Of a DNA stretch of 64,000 nt, positions 53,442 to 61,449 are shown one piece after another (positions within the stretch are counted from its first letter, which is position 1; the number at the start of each line of letters is the position of its first letter). The notes under the pieces were generated by a model. That model did not search any database. It was not told where the DNA came from and saw nothing but the letters and a program-made list of their open reading frames with translations. The DNA lies in contig NZ_VWSH01000004.1 in assembly GCF_008629695.1 (NCBI RefSeq), positions 434,001 to 498,000 on the forward strand. Reading direction: 5' to 3'. Source of the stretch: Taibaiella lutea. GTDB taxonomy: Bacteria > Bacteroidota > Bacteroidia > Chitinophagales > Chitinophagaceae. The position numbers and the translations under genes are program-made.

Positions 53442-53921
53442 CGAGCAAGACACACCGTCGTTATTGGCGGTGTGTCTTTTTTTATAAGGCCTGTTCAATA
53501 CTACATCCATATCCAACTCAACACAGATTTTGTGTTACTAAGTCTACCAAATCATCAATTTCTACCCCCGATAAAGCAATGCTCTTTTCGTGTGAAGCTG
53601 TTCAAAATCAGATCCTTTAGAAATTTTAATAATAGCCTTTGTCCTAAAAGTCTGCAAATAGTAGCACATTTTTTGGCGAGGAGAAAAGAGGTTGCATAAA
53701 TAGTGTCTGATAAAACCCCGAGATGAAGTTGTACGGTGAAAAATTGAGCAATGTATATATAGGCAACTAAATAATAACACAACTAATCCTATTCTTACTT
53801 CAGGCAAAAATAGTTCCCCATTTCTTTTCCAATCAAAAAATACCTTGTGACAGGTATAGCCCATAAGTCAATAAAAAGAAACCTTTGCTATATCTATCAT
53901 TACTAAATCAAACAAAAAAAA
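53442..53921. other. gene-free stretch after tRNA-Pro, possible relics
   Basis: Contains the terminator at 53447-53478 and then about 440 bp with only short conflicting frames on both strands. They look like eroded coding DNA, but no family can be named. Confidence 0.4.
53447..53478 (+). terminator. terminator after tRNA-Pro copy 2
   Basis: Stem AAGACACACCG paired with CGGTGTGTCTT, 10-nt loop, then a T run. Confidence 0.85.
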
Positions 53922-54683
53922 ATGAAAAGAAACCTTTACTTCACGACAATCGGCCAAAGAAGAAACCCAATCAAAGATGCTCTGCTTAATTTCTTCCTGA
54001 GCATTTCCTCTTATCCAAAACTATTGATCGAGGTTTTTATCCGTCGGGATATGGGCGCCCGCTATTTTAATCTTTTTCCTGTAACTATACTCGCCTTATT
54101 CTTGCTTTTCTTTCCCTTTTTACCATTCTTAAATCAATACAACAACAAATTGTCTGACACGATTAAAGACAATTGGGGATGGTATCTTTTTACAGCAGCT
54201 TTTATTGTATTCAGCTACTTCAGAAACCTGGAATCAAAGCATAAGCCCGATAAACATGACTCGCGGTATAGCCTTTCCGCCGGTAAATTGCTGCCCTTTG
54301 TAAAGAATATCAAGTTTGGCCAAACGAGCTCCAATATCCGCATGCTTGAAATTTTTGTCGAGCCTGTATTAGTATTCCTGGTTGCAGTTCTTTTTATAAT
54401 TCTGGATCAATGGCCTATCGGACTGCTGTTGATTTGTTGTGCAATCATTTATTGCTTGAGTTATATCGGCACTTATAGTCAGGGGGACGACTTTGTATTT
54501 GATAAAATTGATGGTATGCTTTGCACACAGGACATGTCCGATGCATTCATACACAATGTCATAGAAACTGCTTCAGGTTTTCGCTTCTATGGCTATAAAC
54601 CTGAATCTAAAATATTGCGTGAAGAATTATATAATACAATGCTTGTAGATGCTGACTATGTTTCTGAAGTAACCAAAGCCTAA
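53922..54683 (+). CDS. hypothetical four-pass membrane protein
   Basis: A 253-residue protein with about four membrane segments (around residues 50-70, 85-103, 140-162 and 163-185), a positively charged N-terminus and a soluble tail of about 60 residues. No family recognised. It lies inside the tRNA-Pro-bounded segment and is convergent with the TIR operon, with a strong hairpin between. Confidence 0.65.
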   Translation: MKRNLYFTTIGQRRNPIKDALLNFFLSISSYPKLLIEVFIRRDMGARYFNLFPVTILALFLLFFPFLPFLNQYNNKLSDTIKDNWGWYLFTAAFIVFSYFRNLESKHKPDKHDSRYSLSAGKLLPFVKNIKFGQTSSNIRMLEIFVEPVLVFLVAVLFIILDQWPIGLLLICCAIIYCLSYIGTYSQGDDFVFDKIDGMLCTQDMSDAFIHNVIETASGFRFYGYKPESKILREELYNTMLVDADYVSEVTKA

Positions 54684-54733
54684 ATGGTAGTTATTTGCAA
54701 TCCGTCTTTTTCAACATTTTTAATAATTTAAAA

Positions 54734-54775
54734 ATGAATAAAGCTCATTCAACAAACTGAATGAGCTTTATTCAT
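54734..54775. terminator. bidirectional terminator hairpin
   Basis: Perfect 18-bp stem ATGAATAAAGCTCATTCA with a 6-nt loop, between convergent genes ending at 54683 and 54955. Confidence 0.9.
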
Positions 54776-54954
54776 ATCAGGCTTTTGCATAAACAGGTAA
54801 CGGATATCTTGAAATCTGAAAATGGCCATGAAATTAAAATCCATACAACAATACTTCGAGTTGTTTCGCCCGCTTATGTTTCAGTACCTGACCGGAAAAT
54901 GACACAATGGTGATTTTTAACAGTAACCTGTTATTGTGTGAAAGCTTCTATCAA

Positions 54955-55704
54955 CTAATAATTGCCATATTTATCCTTATATTCCTGCAATAATTTGCGT
55001 ATGGCCTTAATTGTATTTTCCGCATCCTGTGGATAAAGATAATCGACCGAAATTGCATTACTCCCGGAAGTGTATAAACTCAGGGTCTGCAAACCCTTTA
55101 CCTTGCTTATCCCGGCGTTCATGGTAACTTTTCTCGTTTCAAGATTCGTAACATCTTTAAGTGCAAATTCTGTTGTACTATCTTCCAGTATTTCACCAAT
55201 TTCAAGGTCAAAAGCACATATATATATAGCAATTTTGTGAGTTGTTAAGAACAGTAAAAAAATGTCATGGTGACTAAAACGTAATTTACCGTCATTGCCT
55301 GAAGTTACAGATGATTTAGCCCCAGGCCTGTCAAGCATCAAAGGTGATGCAATTATATCATCATTCTCAATGCCTAATCTCCGTTTAGCTTCCTCAACGA
55401 TCTCGCTACAGCCAATATCAAGCCAATCATCCATCTCCTTATCTGTAGCTTTAGGCTCTCCCCTATTGCAAGCAGCCCTGTATCGTTTTATGATTTTACG
55501 AAGTTGCTGTATTACTATATATATACCGGTCAAACCAATTATAATCAGAAATCCTCCTGATAGACTTGCTTGTAAATATCCTTTAATAACAGGTACTATA
55601 AAAACAGTTATCAGGGCAATCCAGATTCCACTGCCGGGCCTTTCCGGTGTTTCAATAAAATATTTATTGACCAGTTCCCTACGCTCTCTTGTAAACTGAT
55701 TCAT
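54955..55704 (-). CDS. two-pass membrane protein partnered with TIR protein
   Basis: A 249-residue protein: cytoplasmic N-terminal 25 residues, two membrane segments (about 28-42 and 48-66) joined by a very short loop, then a soluble domain of about 170 residues. Its second half (LRFSHHDIFLLFLTTHKIAIYICAFDLE... LKDVTNLE ... GLQTLSLYTSGSNAISVDY ... NTIKAIRKLLQEY) has the strand pattern and final helix of bacterial PH-like domains; this is inference. The gene starts four bases after the TIR gene stop, so the two are one operon, and the protein is a natural membrane effector or anchor for it. Confidence 0.65.
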   Translation of the reverse strand: MNQFTRERRELVNKYFIETPERPGSGIWIALITVFIVPVIKGYLQASLSGGFLIIIGLTGIYIVIQQLRKIIKRYRAACNRGEPKATDKEMDDWLDIGCSEIVEEAKRRLGIENDDIIASPLMLDRPGAKSSVTSGNDGKLRFSHHDIFLLFLTTHKIAIYICAFDLEIGEILEDSTTEFALKDVTNLETRKVTMNAGISKVKGLQTLSLYTSGSNAISVDYLYPQDAENTIKAIRKLLQEYKDKYGNY

Positions 55705-55708
55705 ATTA

Positions 55709-56569
55709 TTACATTTTATCTTTTATCAGAACCTGTTGCCATATTTTACTCTCCGACTTATTAAGATGAATAAGTAGTTCTTTTGTCTTTTCAGCAGATA
55801 AGGCAATACCGCTTATCAATTGTTCAATACCTGGCTCTGGTACAGTAAATCCATTTTCCATGTAATACGCTTGTTTTATGATAGCTAATAACACATTGAT
55901 AAAACCTGTATTTTCATTATTAAATATCTCCGGCAATAGTATATTCTCTAACCGCCTTATCAGCAATCTATCCAGTTTTCTTATTTTTTTACCACCAATA
56001 AGAGCCAGTGATAAATAGAACATAGTCTCACAGCTATCCGTAACTGTTCCGGAATGTTGCTCTAAAACTTTAATAGCCTCTTCGTATCTTTTTGCTTCGA
56101 CTAATTCGATTCCTTTACGAAGAAGCAAGCCATCGGTTGTGCCATTTTCCGGTTCTGTGTATCTCCCCGTTAGCATCATTACATCTTGCAGTAAGATATT
56201 AGCTGCCTGTCGCAGGCCATTACGGGTAACAACAATATATTGGATATTTTTGAGGTAATAAGAAAGGTCCGTACAGAATCCGGATTTATCAAGCCGTAAA
56301 ATTATTGTCTTGTGGCCATTGTTTCGATGGCGTATTTCCCTGATAATATCATTTGAACGATTACAGTAATCTGAGTATATTAAAACAAATACTTTGCTAT
56401 TGATGATCGCGTTTACTACCTGGCTTTCAAAAAATAAACCTTTTTTGATACCATTGCTTTGGGAAGGCGCTATCCAGCTGGTAAGCTTATTTTCCTGAAG
56501 CAAATCATGTATAAAGAAGGCCACATTCCGATCGGGTTGTGTATAGCTGATAAAAACATCATGCAACAT
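55709..56569 (-). CDS. TIR-domain protein with helical C-terminal region
   Basis: A 286-residue cytoplasmic protein. Residues 1-130 form a bacterial-type TIR domain: HDVFISYTQPDRNVAFFIHDLL, TSWIAPSQSNGIKKG, VVNAIINSKVFVLIYSDYCNRSNDIIREI. E78 sits where the NAD-cleaving glutamate of TIR NADases is found. Residues about 145-285 are helical with TPR-like spacing (LLLRKGIELVEAKRYEEAIKVLEQH), a likely protein or ligand sensor. It is the first gene of a two-gene operon with the membrane protein, lying in a tRNA-bounded segment. Bacterial TIR proteins often serve in phage defence; that role is inferred here. Confidence 0.85.
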   Translation of the reverse strand: MLHDVFISYTQPDRNVAFFIHDLLQENKLTSWIAPSQSNGIKKGLFFESQVVNAIINSKVFVLIYSDYCNRSNDIIREIRHRNNGHKTIILRLDKSGFCTDLSYYLKNIQYIVVTRNGLRQAANILLQDVMMLTGRYTEPENGTTDGLLLRKGIELVEAKRYEEAIKVLEQHSGTVTDSCETMFYLSLALIGGKKIRKLDRLLIRRLENILLPEIFNNENTGFINVLLAIIKQAYYMENGFTVPEPGIEQLISGIALSAEKTKELLIHLNKSESKIWQQVLIKDKM

Positions 56570-56601
56570 AATAACTGCTTTATTTAAACAATAAAAATGG
56601 G

Positions 56602-56609
56602 CAAACGTA
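56602..56609 (-). promoter_or_regulatory. -7 promoter element of the TIR operon
   Basis: The minus strand reads TACGTTTG, a full consensus match, 32 bp before the TIR start; the -33 TTG is not evident. Confidence 0.5.
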
Positions 56610-57046
56610 ACCCGAATTTAAGATGATGCCTATACCCATTTCTAGGTAGTTTAACTATCATCATTAAGCTTATAGCGCCTTTCTTAAACACTCATTGCTA
56701 CAAACAACCTAAAAAAAAGCTTCATACCGGTTGGCCTATTTTCATAATCCAAAATGAGGTTTGCAAATGAAATAAAAAACTGTTTCGATAATCCGTTTTT
56801 ATTTTCGTTCGGGTAGCTAAGTTTAAAAACAACTTCCATCAATATATACTTATAAGTAGGTATTGTACCACCCTTCTGATCATTATAATTTTGTCTGTGC
56901 AACAATACAGAACATAGTTCTCAATAGTCTTTGACCAAACTAAAATCCTATTGCGTACAAGACAGATACAGATACGCTTTTTTGTTAAATGCATCGAGAA
57001 AAATACAGCACTTATAAACCATTTTTTAAACCATAAATATCATCTT

Positions 57047-57505
57047 ATGAAAATCATAACGCACTATGTTAATGTAAAAACAATACGGACATTTTTTTGT
57101 CTTTTTTTAATTTCTGCACTTTCCTCTTCGCAAGCCACTGCCCAAAGTGGTAGCTTTACTTACAATTTTGTAAAGGGATGGCTGATTGGTGAAGGATACA
57201 CGATTTCACAGGATACGTATTGTAATCTTGCTGAAGGCGAAAGTTGTTATCTCAATTTGACATTTTATCAGAACTCTACCTGTACGGTTGTTGCTTTTTC
57301 TGATGACGACAATGTAACAGACGTTGATTTGTACGCCTATAGCTCTGATGGAACAATATATCAAAAAGATACCGACCGGAGTAGTCTGGCGCGGATAACC
57401 TTTACTCCTTATTCAGACCGTTACTTGCATTTGGTATTCAAAAACTATGCTTCAAGTTCTCCAAGATACAAATCAACCGTGTATCTTTTGGTAGGATATA
57501 AGTAA
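57047..57505 (+). CDS. secreted hypothetical protein
   Basis: A 152-residue secreted protein. Its signal peptide (about 1-30, ending QATAQ) follows the ATG at 57047; a longer frame starts 32 codons upstream. The mature part has a beta pattern with NVTDVDLYAYSSDGTIYQKD, recalling bacterial pre-peptidase C-terminal (PPC) domains that bind on cell surfaces; this is a resemblance only. Last gene in the tRNA-Pro-bounded segment. Confidence 0.65.
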   Translation: MKIITHYVNVKTIRTFFCLFLISALSSSQATAQSGSFTYNFVKGWLIGEGYTISQDTYCNLAEGESCYLNLTFYQNSTCTVVAFSDDDNVTDVDLYAYSSDGTIYQKDTDRSSLARITFTPYSDRYLHLVFKNYASSSPRYKSTVYLLVGYK

Positions 57506-57564
57506 ATATACTTCATCGCTTTCGTTATCTTTATTATAAACCATATTGCAGGTTATGTTAACTG

Positions 57565-57595
57565 GTTCGGATTTTAGCACGTCTTCCCGACACAA
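57565..57595 (+). other. tRNA-Pro 3'-end repeat, possible attachment site
   Basis: GTCTTCCCGACACAA at 57581-57595 is identical to the last bases of tRNA-Pro copy 1 plus its first flanking bases (53249-53263). A GGTTCG is 10 bases upstream of it, as in the tRNA T arm, but the intervening bases differ. The sequence is at once followed by a hairpin terminator, as expected for a displaced tRNA end. The match is short. Confidence 0.5.
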
Positions 57596-57629
57596 AAAAC
57601 AAGGCAGCATTTTTGCTGCCTTGTTTTTT
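57594..57629. terminator. terminator hairpin
   Basis: Perfect 16-bp stem AAAAAACAAGGCAGCA with a TTTT loop and T run, right after the tRNA-like tail. The remaining 57630-57853 holds nothing recognisable. Confidence 0.88.
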
Positions 57630-57853
57630 TATTCACTTCCGAATAACGCACCATTCCTATCAGGATTGATAACACAAATCACCTGATTGATAACCGGGAA
57701 AAACAAGACTCAGCTTAAATCTTTTGTTAAGAATTCAAGGGCAGAAAAGGACTTATCTGCTCTTAAATTTATGTATACACGCCTGCAAACGCTGCAATAG
57801 AAACTCCATTAATAATGTACTAATGTCTGATACTATATTATGCTCATTTTACC

Positions 57854-57884
57854 TTTGTGAGCTTTGCCTACTGTCATAGCTTTG
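57854..57884 (+). promoter_or_regulatory. promoter of T9SS beta-propeller gene
   Basis: TTTG (57854-57857), 19 bp, TAGCTTTG (57877-57884): ideal consensus and spacing, 30 bp before the start codon. A second TACCTTTG overlaps the -33 element at 57850-57857. Confidence 0.72.
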
Positions 57885-57914
57885 CACTTTTTTTAACAAA
57901 GCAATTAATCTTTT

Positions 57915-59405
57915 ATGAAATCCATTGTTCTGATAGCTGCTTCAGCTATCTGTTTGGCAACCCCTTCGATAGTTAAATGTCAGGTAACACAAAACTGGGC
58001 AGTACTTGCGGCAGGAGCTTCACCTGCCTGGGTGTCTCTCGACGCTTCCGGTAATTTATACACAGCTAATCAAGGTAGCAACACTATAAGTAAAATAACT
58101 CCATCAGGATCCGTAACTCAGAACTGGGGTGTGCTTGCTGCAGGTGCAGCCCCCGCCGCATTGACTATAGATGCATCCGGGAATGTATATTCCGGTAATG
58201 GTAACAACAAAATAAGCAAGGTTACTTCTGCTGGTGTGGTGACACAATCATGGGCTACACTGGCTAACAATTCCGGAACTATGTCAATGACCAAGGATGC
58301 ATCCGGCAATATCTATACTGCCAATTTCAGTAATAATACGATCAGTAAGATTACGCCGGCAGGAACTGTCACTGCTGCATGGGCTACATTAAACGTTGCC
58401 GCCGGTCCATCATCTATAGCAATTGATGCTTCCGGAAACCTTTATACAGCCAATCTGAATAATAGTACCGTAAGCAAAATAACATCTGCGGGTGTAGTGA
58501 CACAAGCATGGGCAACATTGGCAAGCGACGCGAACCCATGGGGTATTACCGTTTCTTCAACAGGAATTATATACGTTGCAAATTCAAACAATAATACCAT
58601 TACCAAAATAACAGCCGCCGGCGTAATGACCTCTGTTTGGGCATCGACAGGAGCCGGTACAGGCCCGTATGCAATAGTGACCGATGCATCAGGAAATGTT
58701 TATTCAGCCAATATTAACAACAGCACTGTTCAAAAAATAAGCAGCGCAGGTGCTATTCTACAGACATGGACTTTATCATCTTTGGCTACTCCATACAGTA
58801 TAGCTCTTGATGCCAGCGGAAATATATACACTGCAAACACAGGTAACAGTACAATCAGCAAAATCAGCACAACCCCGCTTCCGCTTGAACTGATAAGTTT
58901 TAATGCAACAGCAAAAAATGGCATGGTTTCCGTTGATTGGAAAACAGCAAGCGAACTTAATACCGTTAGCTTTAATGTACAAAAAAGCATTGATGGCATC
59001 GAGTTCAAAACTATTGGTACTGTGAAAGCAACCGGCAAGGGAAACAGCAGCTATAACTTTAATGACGCCTTTGCTATGGGAGCGGCTGATGTTTATTATC
59101 GCTTGAAAACAACTTACACTAATGAAGAACCTACCTACAGCGAGGTTGCAAAAGTAGTGACAGAGGGAATAAATAGCGGTTATAGCATATACCCCAATCC
59201 TGTGACAGGTAATAGTTTTACAGTTGATGCAGGTAACAGCCCCTTACCCGTAAACTATATTATATATACTTCAGATGGTAAGGCTGCTCAGGAAGGAATA
59301 TTGAATACAAAACAAACACAGGTAAATATTGCATCATTGGTTCCGGGTATTTACATAATCAGATTATCTAATGGTCAAAGCATTAAATTAGCCAAGCATT
59401 TATAA
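57915..59405 (+). CDS. secreted seven-bladed beta-propeller with T9SS sorting domain
   Basis: A 496-residue protein. Signal peptide (about 1-22), then seven repeats of about 42 residues, each with the core DASGNxYTAN-x3-NTISKITxAG (residues about 25-325), predicted to close as a single seven-bladed NHL/Vgb-like propeller. After a linker LPLELISFNA comes a beta domain typical of T9SS proteins and the C-terminal sorting domain opening YSIYPNPVTGNSFTVD. Propellers of this kind bind ligands or polymers on the cell surface; target unknown. Strong own promoter. Confidence 0.88.
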   Translation: MKSIVLIAASAICLATPSIVKCQVTQNWAVLAAGASPAWVSLDASGNLYTANQGSNTISKITPSGSVTQNWGVLAAGAAPAALTIDASGNVYSGNGNNKISKVTSAGVVTQSWATLANNSGTMSMTKDASGNIYTANFSNNTISKITPAGTVTAAWATLNVAAGPSSIAIDASGNLYTANLNNSTVSKITSAGVVTQAWATLASDANPWGITVSSTGIIYVANSNNNTITKITAAGVMTSVWASTGAGTGPYAIVTDASGNVYSANINNSTVQKISSAGAILQTWTLSSLATPYSIALDASGNIYTANTGNSTISKISTTPLPLELISFNATAKNGMVSVDWKTASELNTVSFNVQKSIDGIEFKTIGTVKATGKGNSSYNFNDAFAMGAADVYYRLKTTYTNEEPTYSEVAKVVTEGINSGYSIYPNPVTGNSFTVDAGNSPLPVNYIIYTSDGKAAQEGILNTKQTQVNIASLVPGIYIIRLSNGQSIKLAKHL

Positions 59406-59977
59406 TATAGAATTACAATTTTATATTCCTTTTCTACGTTGTTCTTAACATAGGGTTCACCCTATCTTTTTCTATGTCGTCCTTTCAGGACTTGTGGGGG
59501 TGTATACGATTTAATATGATTAATCAGTCTTTACAGTGAATAGAGTTGAAGGTTTATTGGGGTTGAGAATGTTTGATTAAGAAACAGTAGTTTCCATGAG
59601 AAGTTTTACACCGTTGGATATTAAGAAAGTCAACGTCCGTTCTACTTGTTAATATCAAATTGAAAACACACGTAGATTTATTAATAGAAAGAGGCCGGCT
59701 AAAAAGCCGGCCTCTTTCTATTAAGGTTTTTCTTGTCGAATGAGCAGTTCTCAATTCTATAATTTTGTCATCTGCTATGATAAGATGTTACCTTAAAAAC
59801 CAAAGAAGGAAAAGGGAATTTATTTATTAAATTCATCAAAGCAATACTGATGACAATACACTGATATTACTCGAAGGTTATAGTGATGATACTGTAGCGG
59901 AACTCATCGCAATTCGGCGTATTCGAAAGGATCTTTATCGGTCAGCTTAAAGTTTAAATATCCGGAACTATATTACT
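59406..59977. other. gene-free stretch with dispersed repeat hairpins
   Basis: No gene is supported. It contains two adjacent small hairpins of a dispersed type, ATAGGGT-TC-ACCCTAT (59450-59465) and GTCCT-TTC-AGGAC (59479-59491), a strong hairpin at 59681-59724, and a short frame near 59855-59950 that may be eroded coding DNA. Confidence 0.55.
59681..59724. terminator. strong hairpin in gene-free stretch
   Basis: Perfect 20-bp stem containing AGAGGCCGGCT with loop AAAA. It is about 280 bp from the nearest stop codon; for the gene ending at 59405 or 59978 it would be a distant terminator. Confidence 0.7.
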
Positions 59978-60310
59978 TTATATAACGCCGGTTCCATTGC
60001 AGGCAGAACATTTTCCTGAGCCGTTACATGATGAGCAGGACCAGCCTCCGTTACCACTACAACTGGAACAGGTTCTGGAAGTTCCATCGCTATTTGTAAT
60101 TGTACCACTACCACCGCACGTGCTACACTGAATTTTACCAGTCCCCGAACAAGTAGAGCAACTCCCGCTTCCATTACACCTGTTACATTTTTCATCTGCA
60201 TGGTTATGCGTAGTTTTAAGGCTTGCTGAAGCAGATGCAGGTTGCATTGCCTGCAAAGTAATAAATAGCAGGCTAAACACTGCCAATGAAACATAGATTA
60301 ATCTTTTCAT
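59978..60310 (-). CDS. secreted DnaJ-type zinc-finger (CxxCxGxG) protein
   Basis: A 110-residue protein with a signal peptide (about 1-24; MKRLIYVSLAVFSLLFITLQ) and a mature part made of five CxxC pairs in CxxCxGxG form: CNRCNGSGSC, CSTCSGTGKIQC, CSTCGGSG, CSSCSGNGGWSC, CSSCNGSGKCSACNGTG. This is the cysteine-rich region of DnaJ, here with no J domain and outside the cytoplasm. It could bind zinc or form disulfides. The longer frame adds 21 residues upstream and is not needed. Adjacent to a barrel-like gene on the same strand. Confidence 0.75.
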   Translation of the reverse strand: MKRLIYVSLAVFSLLFITLQAMQPASASASLKTTHNHADEKCNRCNGSGSCSTCSGTGKIQCSTCGGSGTITNSDGTSRTCSSCSGNGGWSCSSCNGSGKCSACNGTGVI

Positions 60311-60390
60311 GTTTTGTTGTTTTAAAATAAAATGTAAAAATTGATGAAAAAAATATTTATGAAGAATAAGCAAACATGCTTGAATACGCT

Positions 60391-61155
60391 CTATTGATCC
60401 AAATTATGATATATTTGAGGACAGAAGTTTATAGTAAATACGTTATAACCAGATTGAGACCATGAAACATTGCTGTCATTTGTTTTCCATTTACCATTAT
60501 TACAATGAGAATATTTAATCTCTATTCCTAAACCCACAGAAGTGGGGCCGGTTCCTAATGTGAAAAATGCAGTTAACCCAACACCATATACCAATCGTTG
60601 AGTTGTAAAATCATTAAAAAGGCTTCCTTCTTTTACGTAAATATCTTTATACGAGAAGTCGTGTTTTGTATAATTGTTTATTTCTATAGTTGAACTCTGA
60701 CTTCCCATAAATAAAAAAATCCCGTAACCCAAAAAGGCATCATCCATGTCATCTCCTGCAAAATGACCAAATCCGAGCCTGCCTTCTAATTGATCTCTAT
60801 TTAATGATATATTGACATTATCCGGCACCGCATAGGTTCCGGTATTTATGCCTTCATAATAAGAATTATCCATTTCCGGATAAGGAGATAAGTCATAAGT
60901 CCATGCAACTCCCAAAAACCAATGTTTTATACCCATATCTAACTTTAAGGTTCCGTAACTAAATCCATTATAGTCAACAGTAATGTCATTGCGTCTTGTA
61001 AGTGAATTTAAATCTCGGTTCAATCCCGCACTTCCTAAATTGAGAGAATGATAATTCTCGGAAGTACCTACAAGCACCCAAAAATCGCTTTGAGCATAAG
61101 TCGTATAACTTGCTCCAAAAATCAACATCAGAAAGAAATAGCATGTTGTTTTCAT
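60391..61155 (-). CDS. outer-membrane beta-barrel-like hypothetical protein
   Basis: A 254-residue protein with signal peptide (about 1-21, ending TYAQS) and alternating hydrophobic/polar strands over the whole length, as in outer-membrane proteins; no terminal Phe. Family not recognised. It is 80 bp upstream of the zinc-finger gene on the same strand and may share its transcript. Confidence 0.6.
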   Translation of the reverse strand: MKTTCYFFLMLIFGASYTTYAQSDFWVLVGTSENYHSLNLGSAGLNRDLNSLTRRNDITVDYNGFSYGTLKLDMGIKHWFLGVAWTYDLSPYPEMDNSYYEGINTGTYAVPDNVNISLNRDQLEGRLGFGHFAGDDMDDAFLGYGIFLFMGSQSSTIEINNYTKHDFSYKDIYVKEGSLFNDFTTQRLVYGVGLTAFFTLGTGPTSVGLGIEIKYSHCNNGKWKTNDSNVSWSQSGYNVFTINFCPQIYHNLDQ

Positions 61156-61204
61156 AGCTGTAGGTTTATTAATAAATTTGTATATTAATGCTTCAATATT
61201 TAAG

Positions 61205-61235
61205 CAAAGGTATTATGACATGAATTTGAATACAA
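61205..61235 (-). promoter_or_regulatory. promoter of the barrel-like gene
   Basis: On the minus strand TTG (61233-61235), 20 bp, TACCTTTG (61205-61212): full consensus, 49 bp before the start. Confidence 0.7.
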
Positions 61236-61397
61236 GAGTAGAAATACTGAAAAATTAGATATGTAATTACGAAAAAATACTTACGTATAACTACTTACGG
61301 ACCTTATTTGAAACAGTTAAAGCCAACCATAAGAACAATTTTTCTATCGCTGTTTGCTAAGCTGCCTGTGACTAAGTGAATAATATTCCCGATGTAA

Positions 61398-61433
61398 AAA
61401 AGGGCTGTCAGATTTAAATCTGACAGCCCTTTT
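61398..61433. terminator. terminator hairpin
   Basis: A perfect 36-nt palindrome (18-bp arms, core AGGGCTGTCAGATTT) just downstream of the ABC permease gene ending at 61450. Confidence 0.9.
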
Positions 61434-61449
61434 CATAACTACCGAGTAA

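Noticed and set aside
53472-53864. Conflicting short frames on both strands after tRNA-Pro copy 2
   Set aside because: No recognisable family, no consistent start or promoter; possibly decayed DNA but not supportable as genes.
56684-56905. 73-residue frame upstream of the TIR gene
   Set aside because: No family, odd composition, no promoter or hairpin; not separable from chance.
57565-57595. Third functional tRNA-Pro gene
   Set aside because: Only the 3' end matches; acceptor 5' half, D arm and anticodon arm are missing.
59855-59950. Short frame LLEGYSDDTVAELIAIRRIRK as remnant of a gene
   Set aside because: Too short to assign and not matched to any family I recognise.
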